Origin: Sclerotiophoma versabilis
Lineage: Eukaryota > Ascomycota > Dothideomycetes > Pleosporales > Didymellaceae
Assembly: GCA_012274445.1 (NCBI GenBank)
Contig: JAAROD010000029.1
Span: 62,001-126,000, forward strand
Direction of reading: 5' to 3'
DNA length: 64,000 bases
Shown here piece by piece: positions 1 to 12,568 of the stretch. A model generated the notes under the pieces. That model saw only the letters and a list, made by a program, of their open reading frames with translations. It was not told the DNA's origin and ran no database searches. A program made the position numbers and the translations under genes. Positions within the stretch are counted from its first letter, which is position 1. Each line of letters begins with the position of its first letter.

Positions 1-3000
1 CCGCACTCCGTGCGCGGAAGCACCTCCTTTTGAGTGTTAGCAGCAAGCAACGGCGCGCTCACTAACACAACTGCACTCTCACTGCTCGTATCGTCTGTGA
101 CGGAGTGCAGCCAGGAGCAGAAGGCACTCCCGTGGTCGGTTCCCGAGGATTTCGTGCTGGAGAGAAGCTGTTGTGAGACTGAGTCTCGATGCATCCCGAA
201 CAATTCAGCAGCATCATGTGGCTGCTTGAAAGTGTCATAGTCAATTGGAGGGCCAACAACAATCCATACAGGTGTTGCTTGGTAATGCTTCCGCTTCACA
301 AAGAAAACGGAATTGGAGAGTTTCAGAAACAGTCAGCCGGCCATCTAACTAGACATCTGCAATGTAAACAAGGCTGCTCTGCTAAAAGCGGAAAGCCAGC
401 CGCCATTTCTTCGTATCGACTATTCTCACTGCACAAGGGCATGCACTTTAATTAATTCTATCAACTTGAGAGTAGAATCACTGCTATTAGGACATCCCGC
501 GGCTCTGCAGGCACTGCAAGTGCACCTTTCATCTACTTGGGTTCTCCGATCTCGCCTTCTTGTATCACTCGCACAGCCCCTCTGCCCCCCTTTTGCCGAA
601 TTGCAGTTTCCAGTTATCCAAGCGCCAGACTTTTGTTGCGTAAAGGAGAAATGTAAGAGTAGCCACTACGGCAGATGTCAGCAGTTTCATTCAGTAGGAC
701 TCGTCATCCTTCCGTTGCATTAGGTGACGCCCCAATACGGAAACACCTTGCTCTGTAAGGATGGATCAGGAAAAGGTGCGAGAACCAATCAATTTTGCAC
801 CTTGTTCGGAAAATTTTGTCAAGTAATTGCAAATTCTGATGGCCGAGGTCATGCGTAACACCTCACTATGATGCCTCCCTCGTTTCCCTTTGTTGTCGAG
901 AGAATTACCCACCTCCACTGATGCATATGCATTGCTTCATTCCACTGCAATCTGATCTGCACCTGCCGCACCTGCTTATCGAGCTCAGAGAATGCATAGC
1001 CATGGTTGCTGCGTGCAGGCTGCAATATCTTGACTAATGAAACGCTCAAGCCCCTCTATGCAAACGACGCTCCGCCCCTGTCAGACACTTGGTCGAGTTG
1101 CCTGAAAACCTTAATACTAGATGACCCGGCTGCCGTAGTCACTATGAGGGTATAATCGCAGACTATGTTCAAAAATGTAAGAGTAGCTGTCAGAATGCTA
1201 AAGAACTGTTTGATTTTCTCCCAGAAGCCCTGCAAGATGGTCTGCAGACCTATTAATACTCTGCTTCTCGCAAGACCGAACGTTCGCTCCGTTTTCTCGG
1301 CGTTGTGTCTCCCACCCCACACGACCTTTAGCTTAGCTGCTGGTATTTCAAGCCGTGATCACCAGTAGGACGCACGCACATTGCAGAATCGACATGGATT
1401 ATGTGACTCGAGAATTTCTTATTGCATTTCATCGACGCATCATATGCTTGTTAGCCACCTCTTTGCCGGACGCCTGTCAGCATCTAATACCTCAACCCGA
1501 TAGAGTGCAACAACTATAGTAGAGTGTGAGCTTCTGCAAGCTGATGCCGGATGTTTCGAGCCCATTTATTTTGCTTTTTCGGCGAAGCACTTGCTGACAT
1601 GGTGCCCTGATCACGGTAGGTAACACAGAAGGCGTATATGGACTGACTTCCTTAAACGCGCAGAGTTAAAGGGTCATACTAATCCTCATAATCTCGCTTC
1701 CGCTCCTTGTTTGACGACTTTTGCCCATGGCAGCGACACGGACAACGGACATACAGGCAGCGGCCATTGTCTGACAATGTTAAAACCACTATGACCTACT
1801 CGCCCCTCAAGCCATACGGGATGAGACGCTCTCAGATGCCAACACGCCAACGCTGGAACCCCACAGACTGCCTATTCGAAATTGCTGGCGAAGGGCGCCT
1901 CGTACCTTCGGCACTGAAGGATATCACGTGCCCAGAACGTTGCATCATTCACGTAGCGGACCCTCTGCCGCCTTTCTTTGAAGCCTTTGTATCGCCTTCT
2001 GAGCTATTATGTCTTTCCTAGAGAGCTTCTCCACATCCGAGGCCCGGCGGAGAGTGGAGAAAGCAACTAGTTGGCGATGTACGCTTGTAACCCAAAGAAA
2101 TCATGCATATAACCAAACCATTGCTTTTCGAGCAGTAGTCCTCACTATGTGCTATACAGTTCTGGTCTTGAACCCGATCTTCTGCAAATGGTTGGCACTT
2201 GGCTCCGTTTTTTTCTCTCCATCACCTGTTGACATGTTATCACATTTTCACTAGCATCGAGAAACAGCTTCTTCGCTGCCTAAAGGAAAGCATGGTTTTG
2301 GAGAATGCAGAGACCGAGACCAAGACTAAAATGTTGGCGACTATTTAAGAGGTCATCAGGAGAATCGGTCACAGTAAAAGAACCTGGCGATTTCGATATG
2401 GAGTAGTGGAAGCACCGGCGGAAGATGAAGATTACTATAGCGGCGTGAAAGACCGCATGTAGGAATAGCTAAGGGAGGGCTTCTGTAATAGCCGTTGCGC
2501 TAGTAGAACTGAAGCTCCGCAAGGCTTGGGGTATAGCGGGTACCTGCGCGAAGGGTCGAGCCGTCCATGGTCCTAGTGCTACGGCCCGTCTGACGCAGAC
2601 AAGGGCTGTGACCGATAGATTGTCAGCCGTGAGCAAGGCTCGATCAGCTCTATACGATAACGGAAGGTTCAGGGTACCGATGAGCGCGAACCAGGCGCAT
2701 TCAGTATTACATGCGACGTAGTCAGGACTACTTGCTGTCATAGATCTCGATGTGGGGGATGCCATGAGGTGTCAGGCGGCCCGCTAAATCCTTGCTGACG
2801 GGAGAGGTCCCCGTGTGAAGCTAAGCATTGTTGACCCTGAAATCGTTCCCAACACACGCCCAAGGTTCATCGCTGAACTGGCCACCGGATATGTGAGAGT
2901 GGTGCTGTCGTTCAGTTCTTCACAGAGCTCAGTATCGCGCACCCGCTCTAGATGGTAAGGCGCGACATGACCGGTTGAGGCTGCTTGCACCCGATGACAT

Positions 3001-3351
3001 ACCAAAAGAGCATATTACATGCGCGCTGGTGACCCTCAATCAGACATGCATCTTTGCCAAGGAACTGTTGTGCGGCGCTTAAATATTGGCCCTGTGGGAT
3101 ATTCAGGATCTACCTTCTGTTGTCGTTTAACTATCACTGTATTACTACATGGATTTGGGCCTGTTGACGTCACTGCAAGTCGGTGACAGCTGAGCATGTG
3201 GATGAGGAGCTAGTCAGTATGTGGTTAGTGTGCATTCGGTGGATATTGCGCACAAAAATCACGAATGAACATGCACTGTTGTCGGCACGTAGGCGTATGG
3301 CTCAACTAAGAGATGGTTCATTCTCTGTGCATTGTTCTAGAGCGTCTCGTC
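1..3351. other. Gene-poor stretch, no gene recognised
   Basis: Both strands carry only short open frames without recognisable domains, a good start context or splice-consistent partners. Around 2.47-3.0 kb a more GC-rich block keeps one minus-strand frame open except for two closely spaced stops, but I cannot match it to a family. The desaturase gene begins beyond this stretch on the minus strand, with its stop at 3352. Confidence 0.6.
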
Positions 3352-4676
3352 TTACGCCTGCGTCTTCGACCAGACTAAGCCTCCAGCTTGGGCACCGGTA
3401 CCTGGCTCGACATACCTGCAGGACGTGAAGCTTTCCCACAGGTCACCAAAGAAGTTGGTCTTCTGCTGGATGTATCGTTCACCGAGCAGGGGTGCAATCG
3501 CCCAAGTCGCCTCCTCAGCATGGTAAAAAGGAATGCGTCTGTTCGGTGTTAGTTGTCTTGACCGGGTAGTATTGATTAGGGGAAGTCTAAAAGGATACTT
3601 ACGGGAACATGTGGTGCACGACATGGTACTCAATAATACCGTGGAAAATGTGGCGACCGATGAAGCCAAATTCACGATCGACAGTGGAGGCAGCTCCCTT
3701 GATGAAAGTCCAATCTTCAGCCTCGTAGTGCGGTGCCTCAGGGTGAGTGTGATGAAGGTATGTAATAGCAACTGTCACTGTTAGCGAATTCTTCATAACA
3801 TAAGACGACAATCTCACCAATCCAGTGGTTCATCCACAGGTAAGGCAGACCGTAGGCCAGCAAAACAGTCCAGCCTCCAACGCTCTTCGAGGCCAGGTAC
3901 AGCGCACCCATAGTGATGGCAAGTCCAACGTTGCTGAGCGCAACGAACGGTGCTTCAGAAGGAGTGAAGACATGGGCAGTGGGATCCAGATGACTTTGCT
4001 TGTAGCGAGATGTAGTGGCGCGGTCGTTCTTGGTCAGACTCTTCGGCCCGGCGCCGGCGTTCATCAAAATGTAAGCTGGCCAGCCTAAGACTTGGTGGAA
4101 TATGAGCGCAGCGACAGAGACGATTGGGGTGTCGGCAGCCGCGTGGTCCATAATTTTCTCTAAAACGGTCGGCTCTGTCGTCCTGGCATCAACTTCAGAC
4201 TTGCGGTGCGGCACGAAAACGGTATCCTTCTCCATATGGTTGTGGTACCGGTGATGACGTGCGTGACTGAATTTCCAGCTGAAGAACGGAACCATACATA
4301 TGCTGTGCAAAACCCAGCCAGTTATCGCGTTAACAGTAAGATTAGCGGAGAAGGAGTCGTGGCCGCAGTCGTGGGCAAGAATCCAGAGACCAGTAAAGAA
4401 ACAGCCTTGGACGAAGCTGTATAGAGCCCAAAGGGGCACCGTGACGAACAATGGCGCATCAAGTCGAGAGAGCAGAACGGCGGAGTAAAAGAGCGAGCTC
4501 ACGATGATGAGATCCCGAACGACGTAGGAGAAGGACCGCAGCATGGAGCGTTCGAAGCACTTGGCTGGAATAGCATCTTTCAAAGTCTTAACGTCAGGGA
4601 TCGGCTTGACGTCGGCCACGGCAGTGAGCCTGGTCTTGACAGGCGGTGCCTGAACCCGGGAAGTTGTCGTGATCAT
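3352..4676 (-). CDS. Membrane fatty acid desaturase (delta-12/omega-3 type)
   Basis: This is a FAD2-like membrane desaturase that introduces a cis double bond into an acyl chain, presumably oleate or linoleate on ER phospholipid. Three exons join in frame: 4676-3818, 3777-3603 and 3538-3352, giving 406 residues. The introns are 40 nt (3778-3817) and 64 nt (3539-3602). All three histidine boxes are present: HDCGH, then HARHH about 37 residues later, and HVVHH near the C-terminus, directly followed by MFPRIPFYHAEEA across the second splice. Hydrophobic segments flank the boxes as the family requires. I chose the ATG that gives MITTTSRVQ; the frame stays open further upstream but only from a non-ATG codon. 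Box 1 has Asp in place of the Glu (HECGH) usual in FAD2. Delta-12 versus omega-3 specificity cannot be decided from the sequence alone. Confidence 0.9.
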
Positions 4677-7600
4677 TGTCAAAGGAGAAATGAGTGGAAA
4701 GATGGTCGCTCGAACGTGCTGCCGGTTGCTCAACTTTTGTACCAAATGGCGCTCGGGCAGAAGGCGAAAAATCTGCCCCTTGATACAACACAGCCTAAGC
4801 TCAAACGACCCGAGATACGTTTCAACAACACAAAGAAAGCCGTGCGTATAAGTCACCGCCTTTCTCGTGTCGTGTCGATGGCAGAAATAGTGGGTCCCGA
4901 ACCGAGATTTCGATGTCGGCGCACAGTCCGCCTTGGCTACTAAGGAACGTAAATGTTGCGGTGAGCGAGCTTTGTGCGAGTCAGGACGGCCGGTGAATAA
5001 CTCAAACGCGCGCAATAGAAGGTTTGGTTTAGAGATTTGCAGAACCCCTAATCACAATCGCTTTCCTAGAAGTACTGCGAGTTCTGTAGAGAAACGGCTC
5101 GTACTTCGAAGCCATCAGGGTCCAGAAGATGAGCCGCACAGTAGCCGCATCAGGCATTGATAACACGAAGCCCCGTGGGCCCTGAAGATCTTCTACGGGG
5201 CTCAGCAGTTCCACGTCAGGCCCAGGCCTCGGTGCTTTAGCCTACCTAGGCCTTTTACGCCGACTGCAAGGCTGTTGCAAGTCGCATTGCGAGAGGACAG
5301 AGACGCGCTTCATCTAGCCTCAAGACGTGATTTTGCTACGTGTTACTTCTCGCGTCCTGGCTACCTGCAGCGCTCGTAACTGATAGCATGATGGAAACTG
5401 GACCCGGTATCAACCGCTGAACACGCACGCGTTGGAGTTCGCGTTGTCGCACAGAGTTCAGGTCCGGTCTTGGACTGGATCGTCGGCCGGATCAATAATA
5501 AGCCGACGCACAACACGGCAGAATCGCGTCTGATCTTGCCCGTTTCGACCCGAGGCGGTGCGAAGAACGTTGAGACAGGGGTTGCTGGAAACCAGGGATG
5601 TTGCAAAAAGACGGCATCGCTTGCGAGACTTGCCCAACGTAGTGACAGCCAAGCACAGAAGCCACAGATGCAAATGGTCAGACTTTTGTATCGTCCGGAT
5701 TGGCTGGAGCACGGTGATGAGCCGTGCATTCGTTATCGTTCCCACCTTTCCTCCACAGCATCCATCCGGTTTTCAATAGTGAGACGTTGGACCCTGTAGA
5801 ACGCGGCCCTCCGCTCTCCAGCTCTTGTCCGCTGCCCAGCCTGTAATCTGTGATACCCCCACTCTCGCACAGATATCTTCCTCGTCGTTCTTCACGATCA
5901 ACCTGCATACCTCTCAGCGCTGAGCGCTCATAGCCGAACATCTGATGGTACCTGTACTTTGCAAGCTCATGACTGTTTCTATGTCAGGACTGATCAACCT
6001 GGACTCTGCCGCGAAGGCACCCGAGTTTTGCGGGCTTGTACCTCAGCCACATTAACTTTTGATACCCTATTAACCGTACACTCAGATCACTCGTGATAGG
6101 ACATTGAGTCTCCATGTCTTGCAGTAATGAATGCGTTCTGTCGCAGGTCGACCTAGGACACTGTTCGACGAATCTGCGAAGTGGGCCAACAACTGGAAGC
6201 AGGTGGATAAAATTTGCGAGACCATCAAGGACCACAGTACAATAAGCCGTGATCCTGAGATACCGCTGCGACTGCGCCTCGGATAAAGTATCGGAGCTCG
6301 ACAAGCTATAAGCAAAGAATTTAAAGGACACGTTGAAATGACACCCAAGGAAGACAAACATCTGCTAGACGGTGCAATGACTTGTGAAGTCCGCGATATG
6401 TCTCAGAGATGGAATCAAAATGATAAAGCAATGGCAGATAACGGCAACGACACTAACGCAGCGTGGAACTACCCCAGATACTTCGCGACACAACCGTGTC
6501 TGCATACCATGTGTATCGCACTGCGTTTGCCTTGCCTCTTTCGCGGTTCTTGCGTGGTATCGATGGCTCCGTGCTTAGTAAGTAACTCATATGTTCAGTG
6601 TTTCCCTTGTCTACCCCCACTACTAAAAGCGTTCAACTCCAACGATCTGTTGCGTTTACTTTGAGGTGCAAGTTCATGACTGGCCTAGAGGAAGCATGCG
6701 CGTAGCTTGATGCAACCCAAAGTGGGCCAGGATATAAGGAACAGTTATGCTAGTCAAGCCAGCAAGATGTTGGTATCGTCGCAGAAGGAAATTCAAGATA
6801 GATCTCCTCATGAAGAAGACTTATGCAGCATGAAGTAAGGGTATGTCACCTACAAGGCGATCACGAATCACCCCGTATACTTGAGCCTGGGCTGACCGTG
6901 CATGGTCACCCCAGTGGCGCGCTGCGTATTCCTTGGCGGTATCTGTCTCTAGTCGACATCAGTTAGCGAAAGGCTGTCGATGTAGAGCGCATACAAACAT
7001 GTCGTTGCGATGTCGATCTGTGCTTCCGGATTCCACGCCCTCAGGACGCTCTCGAGGAAGTCTGGTGTTGTGAAGAGAACCCGTCAAGCAATACCACTTT
7101 TCTCTTCGACATTCATCAAAGCAGAGCATACTGAAACAACTTCAACTCTAAGTCCGTTGTCAGTGTCGAGAGCCCTTCTGCCTGGTTTTATTGCCAGCGC
7201 GTAAATTGGAACTTGTATAACCTTTCTTTGTTGGAACTTGTGTAACTTTTCGAAAGCCCATTTAGTGTTGAGCGAACGGCTTTTCGCACTCTTTCTGAAT
7301 AAGCCAATCGACATGCAATCAGGTAAAGAGAACCCGGTTTTGTACGTTGGCTGATCTGTCCTCACAAGTCGCAGCCACTCGCAAGTACATCCTGCCGACC
7401 GATTCGGAAGTTTTGTCTTGGACCTCGGCTTGCAACGAAGTATCACGTTGTATGCACCTAGGAAGCTGTTGCACTTCTTCAGCCACACTCCCTTCCACAT
7501 CCGCCGAGGTCGCTCGAAGTTCGAGAATTGAGGCTCTTCTGGATCGTTCTTAAAATTGCGGAAAGAAACGCGACGTGCCTATGATTCGGAAAACAGCTCC

Positions 7601-9217
7601 CAGTTGTAATCTTTGAAGACGCTTCAGTAGCTGGCGCCGATTGCCGGTGGCATCCGAGCATTCGTCAAGAGCGTCTGTAACAAACGATGTAGCCAACGGC
7701 TGCAAAATCATATATCGAAGAGCCTGCAAAACCATATATCGAAGAGCCTGCAAAATCATATATCCAAAAGCCTGCAGAATTCATTCGGCGGTGACTCTGA
7801 TTCCAGAGCCTCTGTAGCTCTGTAGAGACCCATGATGAGCTCGGGAATGGCGGGGAGACTCTGAACTACTGTCTGGGTTTGGCTGCCAGGAGATGAGGGA
7901 CATTCTGCCTCTTCTGCGCTTTGTATTTGCAGCACACATAGACAGCAGAGAATGTGCTGTTCCGGACGTTATTGCAGAGGAAGTCAATGGCAATCGTGAC
8001 AATCATGATTGTTCCGGCTTTAGGGCCGAACTATCCTTGCTCTTCGCAGCTGCCTCAGGCGCTTGTTCCGACTCCATCTTGGTGAAACTGGGATTGAAAA
8101 GAAGACAAGGCGTCGTTTTCAGGAACTTTAATGTGGTTGACGATTCCAGGACGGAGCAGCGGCAAAGCCGTTTAGGTAGAGTGGATCGCGAGTGCGTTAG
8201 TAAGTCTTACAGATAGTCAGTTGTCGTCAGGCTGACTAGAAACTGTTCAAAACCCAGTTCTTTGGGTGAAGAAGTTGTTCTGAGAGCACCTTCCGCTTTG
8301 CGCGGGAGAAACAACAGCGGCGCACTTTCCTAATCGAACATGACCCCGCATGCCGATATCACAAACCCCAGTTACAGGACGGTAGGAAAGGTGAATCACA
8401 CATGCTGGCACTTGTCCAAGATTATTGCCGCAGCGGTTGCCGCAGAGATTGCAGCTGGCTCGAGGTTGCTGGTCAGCGGTTCCCAGGTCGGGCGTCGAGG
8501 TCCTTGTGCAGATCCAGGCGCATTCCAGCGCAACGCAAGGGGCGCCGGCCAAGCCGTGAGGCTCTGTCCACACACGTTTCTGACAGCCCGACTCTTTTCT
8601 CTCCGGCCGGCTGGACCGCAAGCAGCGGAGGGCGTGTAGCCCAGTTATTTGCAAGTGTACAAGTTCGTGGTCCAGATGCGGCGTCATGTGCATGGGCGCA
8701 GCCGGCTGCTAACATCGGCGCCCGGCCAGCTGGTGACCTCAGCACACCTGGGCAAGCGCCGCCAACCATGGATCCGCTTCCTTCCACCGACGTATGACCC
8801 GGCCTTGCAGTACGAGAACCAATACTCACTACTCTGCCCTGCCCTGCCACCTTCGTGCTCTTTCCGTCCGAGAGCTGTTCAGACCTCCGTTTGATTCTGC
8901 TGTTGTTGCACTGGAACGGCGCGGGTGGCTCCAATGTGTTCGCCGTGAACGATTTGCCCATCTCTGGTGTCTCAACTGTCGTCACTCCTTTGTCCTCGGC
9001 CGCTTGCCGCCCAACAGCCAACAGCGTCCTGGGGCCGCCAACGGCACCTCTCAAGACAGCAGAAGGGCGCCCTGGATGTTCCTTAGCCAAGAGATATTTA
9101 TACTAGCGAAATGGCCGAGTATGCGTACGTGTGAACCATTCGCTGCCAGACTGTTGACTGATGTACAGCAGATTCATACACACGACTGCACCATGGGTCC
9201 AGCACAGCTCAGGAAGC
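4677..9217. other. Long gene-poor stretch, no gene recognised
   Basis: This stretch of about 4.5 kb lies between the desaturase and the Sec2-like gene. The open frames are short and overlap on opposite strands, as expected by chance. The only structured element I see is a three-copy 24-bp tandem repeat near 7.7 kb, listed separately. The 5' end must contain the desaturase promoter and the 3' end the Sec2 promoter. Confidence 0.6.
7701..7772. repeat. 24-bp tandem repeat, three copies
   Basis: Three head-to-tail units start at 7701, 7725 and 7749. Each begins TGCAAAATCA or TGCAAAACCA, continues with TATATC and ends with AGCC. The units differ at only a few positions, and a fourth copy begins (TGCAGAA) before the pattern is lost. 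The repeat lies in a region with no recognisable gene. It could be a neutral minisatellite. Confidence 0.9.
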
Positions 9218-11211
9218 ATGACGCCCTCCCGACTGCGCTCACTGAGCCCCATGCCTGCGAAGAAAGAGGTCACGAGGTCCATCTCAACACCGCACCTTGC
9301 CAAAGCGGCCAGCGAGAGTGATGGCATGAACACGATCCCAGACCCTCGCACCCCCACGCCTCAACCACCGGTTTCGCGCCACAACTCGAGCGACTCGCAC
9401 CCAGACTTTAGCCAGGAAGTCTCGACGCTCAGCACGAAGCTCATCAACGCGATCAACCACTCGACCATGCTCGACGATTCCCTGCAGCAGACACGGCATG
9501 AGCTGGAAGCGGCAAAGAAGCGCCTCGAACAGCTGGAGGCGCAAGTAAAGAACCATGAGCAGAAGGTGGCGAAAGGGCTGTTGGTCGAGAAGGTCGTGTA
9601 CGATAAGATGGAGCGCCAAATGTCGACAGAGCTGCAGGAAGAGCGCAAGCGCCGAGCAGAGGCTGAAAGGCTGAAGCGCAACACAGACAGCGAGGTGGAG
9701 CAGCTGACAGCAGCGCTGTTTGAGGAGGCCAATGTGGTACGTGCAGTACCGTCCAGTATTGAAGAAGCCATACTAATGTGGAGTAGATGGTGGCAGCGGC
9801 GCGTAAAGAGACAGAGGCTTCCGACAAGCGTGGCGAGCAACTGAAACAGCAGCTCAGCGATGCCGAAGTTCTGCAGCGCTCACTGCAGGAGCAACTGCAA
9901 GATCTCAAGGGTGTCATGGAGAGGATGAGCTCGCATGGCGGAGACGACGAAAGCAACATCTTCGCAACAACCACTGCACCCTCGACGCCCGGCATTACCC
10001 CCGCCGACAAAATGACGAAGCTTCTCGAAGCTACCAACCTGACGCCTAACACGCCAGGCTGCGAAGAGCTCAGCCCCGACCACCCACTGCACTTCTCGCA
10101 CCTTATCCACCCCGTCCTACGGTCCGACCTGATAGCATTTGAGGAGTTTCAGGCTATGCTGAGGACCGTTCCGCGATCTGCTCCTTCGAGCCGTGTGTCG
10201 AGTGGAAATTACAGCAGCTTGAACGTTCTGGGTTTAGGATCACTGACGAATAGTTCGACGACATCTTTACCCTCTTCGATCAAATCACCTGCCAACGGAC
10301 ACAATTCGCCCCGCGAACCCGTGGTCAGCCAAGCGCTGACGAACCTGAAGGATGAGAAATTCTACAAGCGTGCATTGGCTGAGGACATCGAACCCACCCT
10401 CCGATTGGACATTGCTCCAGGGCTTTCCTGGATGGCGCGCCGCACAGTCGTCGGCAGCATCACGGCAGGATCCCTTGTCGTAGAACCGAACCCAACTTCG
10501 ACGTCTAAATTTCGCGCGCCGGTGCTGCCGTGCTCGCTCTGTGGCGAAAGCAGGAAGGGCGACCAATACGCTCGCAAGTTCCGCTTCAAGACGGCAGACA
10601 ACGAAGACTCACAAAGATATCCTCTATGCGACTGGTGCCTGGGCCGAGTACGAGCAACATGCGACTACATTGGCTTCCTCCGGATGATAGCAGCAGGACA
10701 CTGGCGCGCAGAGACAGACGAGGAAAAGAAGAATGCCTGGGAGGAGAGTGTGCGCCTGCGAGAGCGCATGTTCTGGAACCGCATCGGTGGTGGGGTAGTA
10801 CCAGCCTTCATACCCATGCGTGACAGCCCGCGCAGCCCAACGTTTGCCAACGGCGACAAAGCACGAACGAGCGAGGAGTCGAGCCAGTCGATGGGAATTG
10901 CAGTCGAGGCACCGAAGCGCGACGACGACCCTTTCCAAGCTACGAAGGCAGATGAGGAAAAGCGGGTATCGATAGGCAAGACGGTCATCTCGGCAGAGGT
11001 CAAGGAGACACTGACGCAAGAAGAAGAACGGAAGATTGAGGATATGGTGCAGAAGCAGCTGCAGACGGAAGTGCGAAGATCGCTAGACGGCAAGCCGGCG
11101 ACAGAGAAAGCAAGACTACAACGCCAACGCTCGCACTCCAACCCAGCACGCACAGCAGCGCGCAAGAAGGACGAGCGACTCAGCCTCAGCATACCAGGCG
11201 CTTTCGAGTAA
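9218..11211 (+). CDS. sec2: Sec2-type Rab guanine nucleotide exchange factor
   Basis: Sec2 family proteins activate the Rab GTPase Sec4/Rab8 on secretory vesicles and so drive polarised exocytosis. Two exons, 9218-9736 and 9787-11211, encode 647 residues. The 50-nt intron (9737-9786) is removed so that EEANV joins MVAAARKE, which restores the conserved end of the Sec2 coiled coil. Residues about 65-220 form the long coiled coil (heptads rich in Leu, Glu and Lys). A later region has CSLCGE and CDWCLGRVRA, a paired-Cys element found in fungal Sec2 homologues, followed by WRAETDEEKKNAWEE. The tail is charged and predicted disordered. I preferred the ATG at 9218, which has A at -3, over an in-frame ATG at 9161 that follows a stop directly. 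Confidence 0.88.
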
Positions 11212-11569
11212 TTCATCCACCCGTTATTTTATTCGACGATATATATGATTGTTGTCAGCTTCAGCGTTTTTACAGGTGCGCGCAAAACCAGTTTCCTTTG
11301 TCTGTGTAATGCATTGGGAAGGAAATACCACGAATCACGGCGTTTGGCGTCTCACCAGCCTTGAATCGAGTGGGAGATGGTGGTGGTGGTGGTGGTGGAA
11401 TAGGGTATCATTTAGACGCTTTCGCGCAGGACTCATCTCTATATATACATATACATACTCTGAACAGCTCCGGTTTGGCGGTAATATACGCATCCTTGCA
11501 ACGTATCCATGTCTTTTCCCCAATCCAGCCGGTCCATGTGATGTCGTGTAGCAATGTTGGGTTCGCTGT
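11212..11569. other. Convergent 3' intergenic region with (TGG)7
   Basis: This gap separates the convergent 3' ends of the Sec2-like and Lrp1-like genes. It carries a perfect (TGG)7 microsatellite at 11378-11398 and a run of TATATA-type AT sequence near 11240 and 11440 that could serve as polyadenylation efficiency elements. No gene is seen. Confidence 0.6.
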
Positions 11570-12568
11570 CTACTTGGCCTTGGCCTTTGCCTTGGTTTTG
11601 CGGTGGGATTTGGATGCAGTTGCGGGCGACGCAGAGGCCGGCGCCTGGACAGGGTGGTTGCGCGCCTTGGGTGCTGAAGAGCGTGTTGCTCGCGTCGGTG
11701 TGTCTTTTTGCGGTGTCGCTGCCTCCGCTGCAGCCTTCTCTTTCTTGGATGGCCGGCCGCGCCTCTTCTTCGCTGGGGCGGGAGTGTCGAGGTGCATTGC
11801 TTCAGCTCCAGCTCCAGCTCCAGCTCCGTCTTGCTGAGACGTGCCGGGGTCTTGGTGCTCCTCCTCGGTCTCGGCTGTTTGCTTTGCTGTCCGCTTTGTT
11901 CTCCCCGGGCGCTTCTTCGGCGCAGAAACCGGTGTGTCGTCGTCGTCGTCCTCGTCGTCGTCGTCCTCTTCTTCCTCTTTGTCGTCCTCGTCGTCGTCCT
12001 CGTCCTCGACGTCTCCATGCTCCACATCAAGCCTCGCCTTCTTGTTCGGCGTCGCCTCGTCCTCGGCCCCCCTTTTTCTCGGCGTCCCCTCGTCGTCGTC
12101 AAACGTCCTGTTCACCATGTCCCTCGCCTTCTCCAGCGCGCGCTCCTTCTCCCGCGCGACGCGGTCCTTGCGCATCTCGTCATAGCGCTCATTCCCCGCG
12201 AGGCCGTGCTTGATGAAGCGCGCGGCAGCACCGACGTCGAGGCGGGCCCGCCCCTCCTTTGCAGCGAGGTTGGCAAAGTGGTCTTCGGCGTATTTGATCT
12301 TGGCAAAGTACGACTTTAGGCGTGCGAGCTCGGCGAATATGGGGTGGGCTTTTGCGTCGCTGCCTGAGGCCTGGAGGGTGGAGAAGAGCACGGATTCGAC
12401 GGCGTAGGCGGCGAGGGTGTATAGTTTGGCCTTCTCTAGGAGAGGGAGCGAGGTTGCGGTTTTGGAGAGGGTGGAGGGGGGGAGCAGGGGTGCGAGGGTG
12501 GTGGTCAGCTCGTCGATGTTGACTTCGAGGTCTTCGACCAGGTCGGGCAGGTCGGTCTGGGGGTCCAT
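11570..12568 (-). CDS. lrp1: Exosome cofactor Lrp1/Rrp47 (C1D family)
   Basis: This 332-residue single-exon protein belongs to the Sas10/Utp3/C1D family. Yeast Lrp1/Rrp47 partners the Rrp6 exonuclease of the nuclear exosome in RNA 3'-end processing. Residues about 1-100 form the C1D helical domain, with the typical order DLVEDLEVNIDEL, then LPLLEKAKLYTLAAYAVESVLF and a conserved ELARLKSYFAKIK. After residue 180 the protein turns low-complexity: a run of Asp/Glu about 30 residues long, then Lys/Arg-rich patches ending in alternating Lys-Ala, consistent with RNA binding and nuclear localisation. The acidic run is encoded by GAC/GAG repeats that appear as trinucleotide tracts around 11.94-12.01 kb. 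The gene is divergent from the PanE-family gene, and its start codon abuts a 10-bp minisatellite. Confidence 0.85.
   Translation of the reverse strand: MDPQTDLPDLVEDLEVNIDELTTTLAPLLPPSTLSKTATSLPLLEKAKLYTLAAYAVESVLFSTLQASGSDAKAHPIFAELARLKSYFAKIKYAEDHFANLAAKEGRARLDVGAAARFIKHGLAGNERYDEMRKDRVAREKERALEKARDMVNRTFDDDEGTPRKRGAEDEATPNKKARLDVEHGDVEDEDDDEDDKEEEEDDDDEDDDDDTPVSAPKKRPGRTKRTAKQTAETEEEHQDPGTSQQDGAGAGAGAEAMHLDTPAPAKKRRGRPSKKEKAAAEAATPQKDTPTRATRSSAPKARNHPVQAPASASPATASKSHRKTKAKAKAK

Noticed and set aside
4677..5015. N-terminal extension of the desaturase to 5015
   Set aside because: It begins at a non-ATG codon, and the extension lacks similarity to desaturase N-termini; the ATG at 4676 fits the family length.
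11335..12213. Several long Ser- or Arg-rich frames overlapping the Lrp1 gene
   Set aside because: They are antisense and alternate-frame readings of the Asp/Glu repeat tract of Lrp1.
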